A DNA stretch of 64,000 nucleotides from NCBI RefSeq assembly GCF_003285015.1, contig NZ_QMFB01000015.1, positions 158,768 to 222,767 on the forward strand, given 5' to 3'. Positions within the stretch are counted from its first letter, which is position 1, and each line of letters opens with the position of its first letter. This DNA is from Paenibacillus contaminans (lineage in GTDB: Bacteria > Bacillota > Bacilli > Paenibacillales > NBRC-103111). Shown here one piece after another: positions 6,199 through 14,329 of the stretch. Made by a program: the position numbers and the translations under genes. The notes under the pieces are model-generated. The model did not search any database. It saw nothing but the letters and a program-made list of their open reading frames with translations, and was not told the origin of the DNA.

Positions 6199-8038
6199 GA
6201 GGCTTTTTAAATCCATCCTCCGTGTGCTCGCGCCGCCGGCCAAGCTGACCGTTTCCGAATGGGCTGACCGGCATCGTATTCTTTCGTCGGAATCTTCTGC
6301 GGAACCTGGACCATGGCATACAAGCAGGGCACCATATCAACGAGAACCATTCGATGCGATTACGGATCCGAGAGTCGAAACGCTCGTTTTTAAGTGGGCG
6401 TCGCAGCTCGGGAAGACAGAGGGGCTGCTCAACGCTATCGGGTACCATACAGATCATGAGCCTTCACCTATGATGCTGGTGCAGCCGACGCTTGACTTGG
6501 CGCAGGCATTTTCAAAGGATAGGCTTGCCCCGATGTATCGTGACTCTCCTAAACTGCGAGCAGTTGTCAGCGAATCGAAGAGCCGTGACAGCGGAAATAC
6601 GTTGCTTCACAAGACGTTCCCAGGCGGCCATATCACGATGGCCGGCGCAAATTCCCCGGCTTCTTTAGCATCCCGCCCGATCCGCATCGTATTTTGTGAC
6701 GAGATTGACCGGTACCCTGTATCGGCGGGCTCAGAAGGAGATCCGGTTTCCCTTGTTTCCAAGCGGACAACCACCTTCTGGAACCGCAAGCGCATCCTGG
6801 TGTCTACTCCGACGATTAAGGGCGCATCACGGATCGAGGATTTTTACGAAGACAGCACGCAGGAAGAATGGTGCGTACCTTGTCCGAGTTGCGACGAACT
6901 TCAGCCGCTCTCCTGGAAACAAATCAAGTTTGAATACGATGCGGTTAAAAAGCGGACGATCAAGGTCGAACATAGCTGTAAGCATTGCGGAGCGCTTCAT
7001 TCTGAGCAGGAATGGAAGGCGGGCATGGATACTCGGGGCAAATGGGTCGCTCGAAAAGAGCATTCTAACACCCGCGGCTTCCATCTCAATGAGTTAGCGA
7101 GCACGTTTTCCAGCTGGGAGAGGATAGTCCAGAACTTCAAAGCAGCAGAGTTGCTCATGAAAAAGGGCGATTTCGAAGCGATGAAGGTTTGGATCAACAC
7201 GACGCTTGCTGAAGAGTGGGAAGAAAAAGGCGAGAAGCTGGACGAGAATGTCCTGATGAACCGTCGCGAATGGTACCATGCCGATGTTCCGGAAGGTGTG
7301 AAAGTATTGACGGCCGCCGTCGACACCCAGGACAACCGTTTTGAAGTCGAAGTTACTGGTTGGGGAGCTGGGCATGAGTCTTGGCGAATTCAGTATCACA
7401 AGATTTACGGCGATCTTAAGCAGCAACAGGTATGGAAGGACCTCGATGAATTCCTGCAGCGTACATGGAAGGACGCTGAGGGCCGGCAGTTCAGGATCGC
7501 GACTACTTGCATGGACTCAGGCGGTCACTTTACGAACGAGGTCTATAAATTCTGCAAAGAGCGATTTGCGCGGCGGTTATTCGCGATCAAGGGTGATAGT
7601 CCGGGGGATGGGACGTACCTGCCACTGGTTGCCGGAACTTCGACGAATAACCGGTACAAAGCGACAGTCGTCCGGCTTGGTGTCGACGAAGGGAAAGCTA
7701 AGGTTATGGCATCGCTTCAGCAAAAACCGGGAGACGGTGCATACTGCCATTTCCCTTTGACCACGACTGAAAAGGATCGTGGGTACAATGAAGAATACTT
7801 CGACGGATTGACTGCTGAGGAAGTGCGGACACGTTACAAGATGGGAGTTCCCTACCAGGTATGGGTCAAGGTCAAGGCAAGAAACGAACCGCTTGACTTA
7901 GCCGTCTATAACCGGGCTGCTATTGAGATCCTGCAGCCTAATCTAGATGCGTCTCTACCGCCACTCAGTCCGGCGGCTTCTAGTGCTTCATCAGTACCGC
8001 CGCGGATGCGCCGCCGAGGTACGAACAGCAGTGTATAA
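6173..8038 (+). CDS. Terminase large subunit, GpA family
   Basis: 621 residues from the ATG at 6173 (AAGGCGGG upstream). It has the layout of lambda gpA-type terminases (PF05876). The N-terminal ATPase includes 'FKWASQLGKTEGLLNAIGYH' (a Q-LGKT-type phosphate loop) and 'IRIVFCDEIDRYP' (Walker B). A Cys cluster (CPSC...CKHCGALH) in the middle binds zinc. A C-terminal nuclease portion contains 'TAAVDTQDNRFEVEVTGWG' and 'IATTCMDSGGHFTNEVY' with acidic residues. It powers DNA translocation and cuts at cos. The type predicts a cohesive-end phage. It overlaps TerS and is followed closely by the gpW-like gene. Confidence 0.95.
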   Translation: MSESLKKTERLFKSILRVLAPPAKLTVSEWADRHRILSSESSAEPGPWHTSRAPYQREPFDAITDPRVETLVFKWASQLGKTEGLLNAIGYHTDHEPSPMMLVQPTLDLAQAFSKDRLAPMYRDSPKLRAVVSESKSRDSGNTLLHKTFPGGHITMAGANSPASLASRPIRIVFCDEIDRYPVSAGSEGDPVSLVSKRTTTFWNRKRILVSTPTIKGASRIEDFYEDSTQEEWCVPCPSCDELQPLSWKQIKFEYDAVKKRTIKVEHSCKHCGALHSEQEWKAGMDTRGKWVARKEHSNTRGFHLNELASTFSSWERIVQNFKAAELLMKKGDFEAMKVWINTTLAEEWEEKGEKLDENVLMNRREWYHADVPEGVKVLTAAVDTQDNRFEVEVTGWGAGHESWRIQYHKIYGDLKQQQVWKDLDEFLQRTWKDAEGRQFRIATTCMDSGGHFTNEVYKFCKERFARRLFAIKGDSPGDGTYLPLVAGTSTNNRYKATVVRLGVDEGKAKVMASLQQKPGDGAYCHFPLTTTEKDRGYNEEYFDGLTAEEVRTRYKMGVPYQVWVKVKARNEPLDLAVYNRAAIEILQPNLDASLPPLSPAASSASSVPPRMRRRGTNSSV

Positions 8039-8062
8039 CCCAGGAGAGGAGGTGAAAAGGAA

Positions 8063-8302
8063 ATGTCGCAATATACACTCGAGGTTGCTCAGAAACATTT
8101 AAACGCATGGCTTGCTGCTGAACTCGCTCTCTCAACTGGAAAAGAGTATCGCATCGGTACCCGATCACTAACACGTGTCGATCTTACTGACGTAATGACG
8201 CAAATCCGCTATTGGCAGAAACAAGTTGACGATGCTCAGCGCGACTTGCAAGGGCTTGGTAAACGAAAACGAGTACGGCGGTATGTTCCTATCGACTATT
8301 GA
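8063..8302 (+). CDS. gpW-like head-tail joining protein (DUF6148 type)
   Basis: 79 residues, ATG with GGAGGTGAAAAGG upstream. The pattern 'HLNAWLAAELALSTGKEYRI', then RSLTRVDLTDV, then 'QIRYWQKQVDD' is the small gpW/DUF6148-type head-completion protein. In lambda, gpW seals the portal after packaging and prepares it for tail joining. Position between terminase and portal matches lambda. Its stop overlaps the TTG start of the portal gene (TTGA). Confidence 0.85.
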   Translation: MSQYTLEVAQKHLNAWLAAELALSTGKEYRIGTRSLTRVDLTDVMTQIRYWQKQVDDAQRDLQGLGKRKRVRRYVPIDY

Positions 8303-9909
8303 GCGGGCTCGATAGATTAATTAAGGCGGTAGCACCGAGTCTTGCACTTAAACGAGAGAAAGCTCGAACCGAGATTGTAAGGCAACAAGCGGTGCAGCAG
8401 GTGTTAAACCAAGGATACGGCGATCATGGAGCCAGTAGGCGAAAAAAATCGCTTACTGCTTGGAATCCAGTAGCCGGTGACGCTGAGGAAGATATCCACG
8501 AGAATTTAGAGACACTGCGGCCACGAGCACGCGATCTGTATATGGGGGGCTCGCTAGCAAATGGATCGATAAAGACGCTTCGGACCAATATTGTCGGCAC
8601 GGGGTTACGGTTGAAACCGTCCATCGATGCCGATTTTTTGCGCCTATCGGATGATCAAGCCGGCGAACTGAAGAGACAAATCGAGCGCGAATTTTCACTG
8701 TGGGCAGAGTCCAAAAACTGTGATGCCGGCGGCATGCATAACTTCTATGAGTTGCAGCAGCTTGCCTTTTTGTCGTGGATGATGTCGGGAGACGCGTTTG
8801 TTTTGTTACCTTTGCTGCCGCGAAAACATGCGACCTATGATCTGCGGGTACGCATCCTCGAGGCTGATCGATGCAGCAATCCATTAGCTCCCGGGGTGTC
8901 CGTGAGCAAAAAAATCAGCAATGGGGTCGAAGTGGATAAAGACGGAATGGTCGTAGCTTACTGGTTTTCCGATAGACACCCGGGTTCGACGCTGGGACAG
9001 CCGATGAAATGGACCAGGGTTGAAGCTATTGGACAGGAGAGCGGGCGCCGTAACGTTTTGCATTTGATGGAGGCTGAACGGCCAGAGCAGCGCCGCGGAG
9101 TCCCAATCCTGGCACCGGTAATCGAATCACTCAAGCAACTGGAACGATATACAGAAGCGGAATTAATGGCCGCTGTCATATCAGGCATGTTCACAGTGTT
9201 TATCGAGACACCGTCAGAAGAAACTGATCAGTTTGGAATTGGATCGACCGATCCGAATGGGTTCGAAAATCCAACCGGGGAGCCACTGCCCTCAGCTGGT
9301 AATGATCTACGCATGGGGAACGGGGCAGTACAGTTTCTTGAGCCGGGCGAGAAAGCGACGATTGCCAACCCCGGGCGACCGAACTCCGGATTTGACCCAT
9401 TCGTCACAGCCATCTTGCGGCAAGTGGGTGCATCGCTAGAAATTCCATACGAATTGCTGTTGAAGCACTTCACAGCGTCATATTCCGCGAGCCGGGCTGC
9501 TCTGCTCGAAGCATGGAAGATGTTCCGCATGCGTCGGGCGTGGATGTCGGCGGATTTTTGCCAACCGACGTATGAGGAATGGTTTGCGGAAGCGGTCATT
9601 AAAGGTCGTATTAACGCTCCAGGTATATTTGACGATCCGATTTTGTTTAAGGCGTATACCAAAGCTGAATGGCATGGCCCGTCACAAGGGCAACTTGATC
9701 CGGTAAAAGAGGTCAATGCCGCTATTTTGCGGATGGATCATGGCTTGAGTACGGGGCAACGCGAAGCGGCGGAATTGACCGGAAGTGAGTACGAGAGCAA
9801 TATTCGGCAGTTGGCTCACGAAAAAAGCATCCGTCAGCAGTATGGTCTTGCCACGAAGGCGCTGGAAGGAGGTGAAAACCAAGATGGCGAGAAAGAAGAT
9901 CAAGATTAA
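8299..9909 (+). CDS. Portal protein, lambda gpB family
   Basis: 536 residues from a TTG that overlaps the preceding stop. It has the features of lambda-type portal proteins (PF05136): 'RPRARDLYMGGSLANGSIKT', 'TNIVGTGLRLKP', 'DAFVLLPLLPR', 'RILEADRCSNP' and 'SRAALLEAWKMFRMRR'. The portal forms the dodecameric ring at one capsid vertex through which DNA enters. The acidic C-terminal tail (ENQDGEKEDQD) overlaps the start of the protease gene by 26 bases. Confidence 0.95.
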   Translation: MSGLDRLIKAVAPSLALKREKARTEIVRQQAVQQVLNQGYGDHGASRRKKSLTAWNPVAGDAEEDIHENLETLRPRARDLYMGGSLANGSIKTLRTNIVGTGLRLKPSIDADFLRLSDDQAGELKRQIEREFSLWAESKNCDAGGMHNFYELQQLAFLSWMMSGDAFVLLPLLPRKHATYDLRVRILEADRCSNPLAPGVSVSKKISNGVEVDKDGMVVAYWFSDRHPGSTLGQPMKWTRVEAIGQESGRRNVLHLMEAERPEQRRGVPILAPVIESLKQLERYTEAELMAAVISGMFTVFIETPSEETDQFGIGSTDPNGFENPTGEPLPSAGNDLRMGNGAVQFLEPGEKATIANPGRPNSGFDPFVTAILRQVGASLEIPYELLLKHFTASYSASRAALLEAWKMFRMRRAWMSADFCQPTYEEWFAEAVIKGRINAPGIFDDPILFKAYTKAEWHGPSQGQLDPVKEVNAAILRMDHGLSTGQREAAELTGSEYESNIRQLAHEKSIRQQYGLATKALEGGENQDGEKEDQD

Positions 9910-10963
9910 CGGTACAATCACCAGCGATAGTAACGCCTCGATATACAGATGGTTCGGGCTTACCGTGGCGAGTCCAAAAATGATTGCAGACGCGCTTGAA
10001 GAAGCTGCAGGCGAACCGGTCGACATCTATATAAACTCACCGGGAGGATCTGTTGCTGCCGGATCGGAAATGTACACCTTAATCAAGGAGTACGAGGGAG
10101 AGACGACGGCAAAAATAACTGGTTTTGCCGCAAGTGCTGCCTCTTTGCCCGCTGTGGCCGCAGATAAAACCCTCATGGCACCAACTGCCCAAATGATGAT
10201 ACACAACTCTTGGGTGTACAGTGAGGGGGATCGAAACAACCACACTCATCAAGCGAAAACTTTATTGTCCATTGACCAAGGGATCGCAGCAGCATACTCC
10301 GGAAAAACCGGGAAAACACCTGAAGAACTGATGAGTCTCATGGACATGGAGACATGGATGAACGCACAAAAAGCTGTCGAACTAGGGTTTGCCGACAGTG
10401 TAATGTTTTCAGAGGAAGAAGGGGCAAACGCTAGCAACAGCGCAGAGAAATACGCTGAGCTTCCACAAGCTGTGATTGATAAGATCAGGCTTGAGCTTGC
10501 AAAAACGGGATCTTTTGAGGACTTCGCGACGGCTCAACACTTCGCTTTACAAAAAAATGAGCACCAAGGTGCGGAAGGTGAGGACGAACCAATGGATTTA
10601 GAAGAATTGAAAGCAAAGCACCCAGAAGTATATCAAGCTGCAGTACAGGATGGCGTGGCTAATGAGCGGGCACGGATTACGGCGCTTAATGCACTTGCAA
10701 CAGCTCCTGGTGCTGCCGAAATCGTCGCAAAAGCGATTGCTGATGGTAAAACAGCAGGTGAAGCAGCGATCGATATCGTAAAAGCATCTAATGAGCGGTT
10801 GACCGATGAAGGTCGCCGACGCCAAGCCGATGCTAAAAACAGCGGAATCGAGCAAGTGCCGCCTGATGAAGCTCCAGATAACAAGAATGACCCGGATGTA
10901 ACTTCACAGGCTGAGGCGGATGCGATCGTCGCAGAGTACAAAAATCTAAGAGGAGGTCGGTAA
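9884..10963 (+). CDS. ClpP-like prohead protease with C-terminal scaffold region
   Basis: 359 residues from the ATG at 9884, preceded by AAGGAGGTG. Residues 1-190 are a ClpP/S14-type protease: 'VDIYINSPGGSVAAGSEMY', a nucleophile region 'GFAASAASLPAVAADK' and a catalytic-His region 'AQMMIHNSW'. After an acidic linker ('EHQGAEGEDEPMDLEEL') the last 120 residues are Ala-rich, helical and charged, as expected for a capsid scaffold. This parallels lambda gpC with its nested Nu3 scaffold, although the protease fold differs. It trims scaffold and portal tails during prohead maturation. Confidence 0.9.
   Translation: MARKKIKINGTITSDSNASIYRWFGLTVASPKMIADALEEAAGEPVDIYINSPGGSVAAGSEMYTLIKEYEGETTAKITGFAASAASLPAVAADKTLMAPTAQMMIHNSWVYSEGDRNNHTHQAKTLLSIDQGIAAAYSGKTGKTPEELMSLMDMETWMNAQKAVELGFADSVMFSEEEGANASNSAEKYAELPQAVIDKIRLELAKTGSFEDFATAQHFALQKNEHQGAEGEDEPMDLEELKAKHPEVYQAAVQDGVANERARITALNALATAPGAAEIVAKAIADGKTAGEAAIDIVKASNERLTDEGRRRQADAKNSGIEQVPPDEAPDNKNDPDVTSQAEADAIVAEYKNLRGGR
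10592..10963 (+). CDS. Possible nested in-frame scaffold protein (internal start)
   Basis: An ATG inside the protease gene (its codon 237) is preceded at good spacing by GGAAGGTGAGG. It would yield a separate product of about 123 residues starting MDLEELKAKHPEVYQAAVQD. That is exactly the scaffold-like portion, as with lambda Nu3 inside gene C. This is inferred from the ribosome site and the family precedent only. Confidence 0.4.
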   Translation: MDLEELKAKHPEVYQAAVQDGVANERARITALNALATAPGAAEIVAKAIADGKTAGEAAIDIVKASNERLTDEGRRRQADAKNSGIEQVPPDEAPDNKNDPDVTSQAEADAIVAEYKNLRGGR

Positions 10964-10965
10964 TA

Positions 10966-11349
10966 ATGCCAGCTTACGAAATTGATGGATATGATGAACT
11001 TATTGCAGGTATGGTCCAACCGATCGTCACCCAATCGATAATTATCAACGCTGCTGCAGGGGCGCTTTATGCGCGCGGAACTGTTCTGGCACGAACAGGT
11101 TTCGCTGCTGATGGAACTTGGATATGTAAAATTGTAGATTCGGCTGCGGTTCCGGCTGAAGAAAAAGTGCCGGTTGGTGTCTTAGCCGATCAAGAAGTGG
11201 ATGCTAGAACGGTCCAGCAGCGAGCTACTGCCTACGTATCTGGCGAGTTTAACCGGGATGCGCTTATTTTTGGAGGGGCTGACACAATCGCTACACACGA
11301 AGCAGCCCTCAACAATGCCAAAATCTATACCAAGCGGGTTGTAAAATAA
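10966..11349 (+). CDS. Head decoration protein (gpD-like)
   Basis: 127 residues, ATG with AGGAGGTCGG upstream. 'LYARGTVLARTG', 'VPVGVLADQEVDA' and 'YVSGEFNRDALIF' match the lambda gpD-like decoration protein family (PF02924) that trimerises on the expanded capsid to stabilise it. Location between protease-scaffold and major capsid matches lambda. Confidence 0.85.
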   Translation: MPAYEIDGYDELIAGMVQPIVTQSIIINAAAGALYARGTVLARTGFAADGTWICKIVDSAAVPAEEKVPVGVLADQEVDARTVQQRATAYVSGEFNRDALIFGGADTIATHEAALNNAKIYTKRVVK

Positions 11350-11364
11350 GGAGGGTCAAAGAAC

Positions 11365-12399
11365 ATGGCTATCAAGGATATTTATTCGTTCCCCACTCTT
11401 TTAAAGGTCGTAGGTCAACTGCCGCCGCCAAGCACGTACATTCTCGATACGTTCTTCATGGACGGGGAATCGTTCGATACCGAATATGTCGAAATTCAAA
11501 CACTCAAAGGCAATAAACCAATTGCACCGTATGTTTCCGAACTCCAACCCGGAAAGGTTGTTTTGCGGAGTGGATTCACTGCTAAGCAGTACAAGCCGGC
11601 ATTGATAAAACCGGCGCGCCCGATTACAGCAATCGACCTGAAGGTGCGGAGCGCTGGCGATAGCTTGATTAACCCTGTGGCGCCAGAGGTTCAAGCGCGT
11701 CGCTTGTTGGCACGAGATATTATCGAGTTGACGGATACGATCACGCGCCGCAGAGTGCAACAAGCATCTGAGTTGATGTTCACTGGAAAAGTCACGCAAA
11801 TCGGTGAAGGAGTCAGTCAGGTTATCGATTACGATTTCACGAACGTCGTTACACTTTCCGGCACAGCCTTGTGGAGCGATCCGGCATCTGATCCAATCGC
11901 TTTTCTTGCTTCTCAAAGGAAAGTAGTTATTGATGCAAATGCCCCAACACCGAACATTGTGCTGGCAGACTATGACGCTGCTGTTTCGCTTATGCGTCAT
12001 CCGAAGGTTTTGGAACTGGCAAATAACCGAGGTGTGGACGTCGGCAATATCGACACTACTCTGCTGCCAGACGGTGTGACCTATCACGGTCGCTTGCGAG
12101 ATGTCGGCATGGACGTGTACAGCTATTCAGGCACATACACCAATGATAGTGGCGTGGAGGTTCCGTTTATTCCTGCTGGAACAATTGCCATCTTGTCAAC
12201 TCGCGATAAGTTTACATTCCACTATGGGGCGAATGTGATTATGGATCCGAAAACGGAGCAATTTGTCCGAGTACAGGGCCAAATTACACCGCAGTCATGG
12301 GTTACGATTGAGCCGGCCCAGCGTTGGCTGCAGATGTTGTCCCGTCCACTTGCTGTCCCGCCGAATGTGGCCGGCTGGGTTGTCGCGAAAGTTTTATAA
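11365..12399 (+). CDS. Major capsid protein, lambda gpE family
   Basis: 344 residues, ATG with AGGAGGGTC upstream. It matches the phage capsid protein E family (PF03864): 'DTEYVEIQTLKGNKPIAPYV', then RSGFTAKQYKPALIKPARPI, then 'RRLLARDIIELTDTITRR', then C-terminal 'RVQGQITPQSWVTIEPAQRW'. It forms the icosahedral shell on the scaffold. Length (344) is close to lambda gpE (341). Confidence 0.95.
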   Translation: MAIKDIYSFPTLLKVVGQLPPPSTYILDTFFMDGESFDTEYVEIQTLKGNKPIAPYVSELQPGKVVLRSGFTAKQYKPALIKPARPITAIDLKVRSAGDSLINPVAPEVQARRLLARDIIELTDTITRRRVQQASELMFTGKVTQIGEGVSQVIDYDFTNVVTLSGTALWSDPASDPIAFLASQRKVVIDANAPTPNIVLADYDAAVSLMRHPKVLELANNRGVDVGNIDTTLLPDGVTYHGRLRDVGMDVYSYSGTYTNDSGVEVPFIPAGTIAILSTRDKFTFHYGANVIMDPKTEQFVRVQGQITPQSWVTIEPAQRWLQMLSRPLAVPPNVAGWVVAKVL

Positions 12400-12411
12400 G
12401 GAGGATTGAAT

Positions 12412-12762
12412 ATGCCTTACGTCGCAAAAAATAAGATTCTCCATAATGGTACTTGGTTTTCCATCGGAGACGAAGTCACTGGGCTGAACGATAAGGATGC
12501 CGATCGCCTTCTCCATATGAGCGCCGTTTCCTTGATTATGCCGGAAGTCGCCGGTTCTTCTACCGAAAATCAAGGCTATGACGGAAAGGATGATCCCCTT
12601 TCGCTTGAAGAGTTTAGCTCATTGACAGCGGACGAACAGCGGGAAGAATTGATTTTCCTGGGGATTGAGCAGCCGGCAAGCAACAAGGAGGGCCGAATAC
12701 AACAATACACGGATTGGCTCAATGAGCAGGTAAAAACCGATGTCAATTCCTCCATTTCCTAG
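12412..12762 (+). CDS. Head-tail region protein, unknown
   Basis: 116 residues from the ATG at 12412 (AAGGAGG at 12398-12404). The N-terminal 40 residues ('MPYVAKNKILHNGTWFSIGD', 'DADRLLHMSAVSLI') form a small domain common after the capsid gene in Firmicute phages. An acidic linker follows, then a helical C-terminus. Lambda has FI at this position, which helps DNA packaging. Equivalence is by position only. It overlaps the next gene by 23 bases. Confidence 0.6.
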   Translation: MPYVAKNKILHNGTWFSIGDEVTGLNDKDADRLLHMSAVSLIMPEVAGSSTENQGYDGKDDPLSLEEFSSLTADEQREELIFLGIEQPASNKEGRIQQYTDWLNEQVKTDVNSSIS

Positions 12763-13069
12763 CTTTAAAGATCAAGTAGCCTTGGATGCCGCAGTCTTTA
12801 CAAACCCTCAAGAATTTGGGGGAGAACATACTATAGACGGCCGTCAGCTCGTTGCGGTCGTAGAAGATACAATTAACGATAAGACACCCCTTGATTACGC
12901 GGAGGGGGTATTCGTCGTGCGAAAAACCGTTCATGTAGCTCGCGTCGAACTGGGGTACCTCCCCGAAGTTGGGCAATGGATGCTCTTGAATGGACTGCGA
13001 ATGCAAGTCACGAAAGCAGCCGATGAATTTGGCATGATCGTAATTGAGTTGGAGGCAAACGTGACATGA
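12740..13069 (+). CDS. Head-tail connector, gpFII-like by position
   Basis: 109 residues starting MSIPPFPSFKDQVALDAAVF. 'NPQEFGGEHTIDGRQLVAVV' and the closing 'GMIVIELEANVT' indicate a small beta-barrel like lambda gpFII (phage head-tail attachment proteins, PF05354-type), which has a similar length and place. It would cap the neck and form the tail docking surface. Family assignment is moderate, based on fold pattern and synteny. Confidence 0.6.
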   Translation: MSIPPFPSFKDQVALDAAVFTNPQEFGGEHTIDGRQLVAVVEDTINDKTPLDYAEGVFVVRKTVHVARVELGYLPEVGQWMLLNGLRMQVTKAADEFGMIVIELEANVT

Positions 13070-13623
13070 TCAGCGCTACAGGCATCCGTGACGCAATGAG
13101 ACGTGTCGGAAAGCTGGACAAGGATGTGCGACAATCATTTTACTCCGCCCTCAGTCGTACCACTCAGAGGCTGAAAACCGAGTCAGGCCGTAAGGCGCGG
13201 GAAACGTACATCGTAAAAACAAAGACGGTTACAGATCAGGTAGTTTTGCGGCGCGGTAGCGCGTCCTCCTTGTCCAGCGAACTCCGCTGGAAGGGGAGGA
13301 ATCTGCCGCTGTTGCAATTTCGCACAACCCCAAGAAATATTCCAGCAAAGCAACCACGGGTACTCAAGGCAGCGGTTAAACGCGCTGGTGGGAATAAGCC
13401 AATTGATGGGGCGTTTCTTGCCCGAATGAGCACAGGTCACATCGGCGTGTTCCGCCGAAGCGCCCGCCGCCGTCTGCCGATCGGGGAATTGTACGGACCG
13501 GCGGTACCCATTATGCTCAACAATCCAGGAGTCGTCGAACATCTGGAGCGCGTGGCAAACGAGACGATGGATCAACGCTTAGAACATGAGCTTAATCGTC
13601 GGCTTGGGGGTGGTACATCTTGA
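13066..13623 (+). CDS. Minor tail protein Z-like
   Basis: 185 residues, ATG overlapping the preceding stop. 'LSRTTQRLKTESGRKARETY', 'SELRWKGRNLPLLQF' and 'HIGVFRRSARRRLPIGELYG' match the lambda gpZ family (PF06763), which acts at the head-proximal end of the tail and in DNA positioning. It is highly basic. Its stop overlaps the TTG of the next gene. Confidence 0.85.
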   Translation: MISATGIRDAMRRVGKLDKDVRQSFYSALSRTTQRLKTESGRKARETYIVKTKTVTDQVVLRRGSASSLSSELRWKGRNLPLLQFRTTPRNIPAKQPRVLKAAVKRAGGNKPIDGAFLARMSTGHIGVFRRSARRRLPIGELYGPAVPIMLNNPGVVEHLERVANETMDQRLEHELNRRLGGGTS

Positions 13624-14054
13624 CGACCGTCATGCTGATGTTGGCTTTGCAAGAGTTTCTGAAGACAGAATTGGCCGGAGACGCTGCAACAGTCCCAGCC
13701 ATCCATCTCGGAGCGCTTCCGAGCAAGACGGAGGCTAATAGAGACGCCGCTGTCTTCCCGCTTATCATCATTCGCCCAATGGAAGGCGATAGCGACGATG
13801 AGGCGGCAACTGCGCAAATCAAATTGATTTTTGGTACCCAATCGGAAGATGATTCGGGTTTTATTGACGTGCTCAATTTGATGGAGCGCGTGCGGATCCT
13901 GCTCGTGCGGCAGCGCATTATTGACAAAAAGTTTCGGATTGAGCCTGAGTGGAAATGGAAATTCCTCGAAGAACAGCCGGAACCACAATGGATATGCCAG
14001 GCGCTGACGACATGGACATTGCCGCAAATAAGACAGGAGGTCAGGACGTTATGA
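13620..14054 (+). CDS. Tail terminator / tail completion protein (gpU-like position)
   Basis: 144 residues from a TTG with GGGGGTGG upstream, overlapping the preceding TGA. Segments such as 'AVFPLIIIRPMEGDSDDEAA', 'AQIKLIFGTQ' and 'VLNLMERVRILLVRQRI' fit the tail-terminator fold found between the Z-like protein and the tail sheath or tube in siphoviruses and myoviruses. The role (end of the tail tube, joining to the head) is inferred mainly from position and length. Confidence 0.6.
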   Translation: MTTVMLMLALQEFLKTELAGDAATVPAIHLGALPSKTEANRDAAVFPLIIIRPMEGDSDDEAATAQIKLIFGTQSEDDSGFIDVLNLMERVRILLVRQRIIDKKFRIEPEWKWKFLEEQPEPQWICQALTTWTLPQIRQEVRTL

Positions 14055-14329
14055 CAGAAAAAAAATCGGCCCGCAAGTCGACCGAATTAGGGCCCCAAGT
14101 ATACCTCGGGCCCAACATTCAGGGCGGACGATTGCTACAATCAACCGTTTTTAGGACGGAGGTTCCGCAGTACCTGCATCCGCTTCTTGAAAGTCAGCCT
14201 GCTGTAGCGGAACTCATCGTTCCGGTTCAGGATATGGCTGCCGTACAAGCACGCATAAAAACGGCAGGCACAGCGGAAAACGTGGCATACAATCAAATTT
14301 TGAAGGAGGGTTTGAATCATGACGTTTAA
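14051..14329 (+). CDS. Small tail-region protein, unknown
   Basis: 92 residues from the ATG at 14051 (AGGAGGTCAGG upstream), starting MTEKKSARKSTELGPQVYLG. 'LGPNIQGGRLLQSTVFRTEV' and 'LHPLLESQPAVAELIVPVQD' are typical of a short conserved gene immediately upstream of the sheath gene in Mu- and P2-like tails. I do not know its function. It overlaps the sheath gene by 11 bases. Confidence 0.65.
   Translation: MTEKKSARKSTELGPQVYLGPNIQGGRLLQSTVFRTEVPQYLHPLLESQPAVAELIVPVQDMAAVQARIKTAGTAENVAYNQILKEGLNHDV

Noticed and set aside
11401..12087. 228-codon reverse frame opposite the capsid gene
   Set aside because: Shadow; the forward frame is a clear gpE-type capsid protein.
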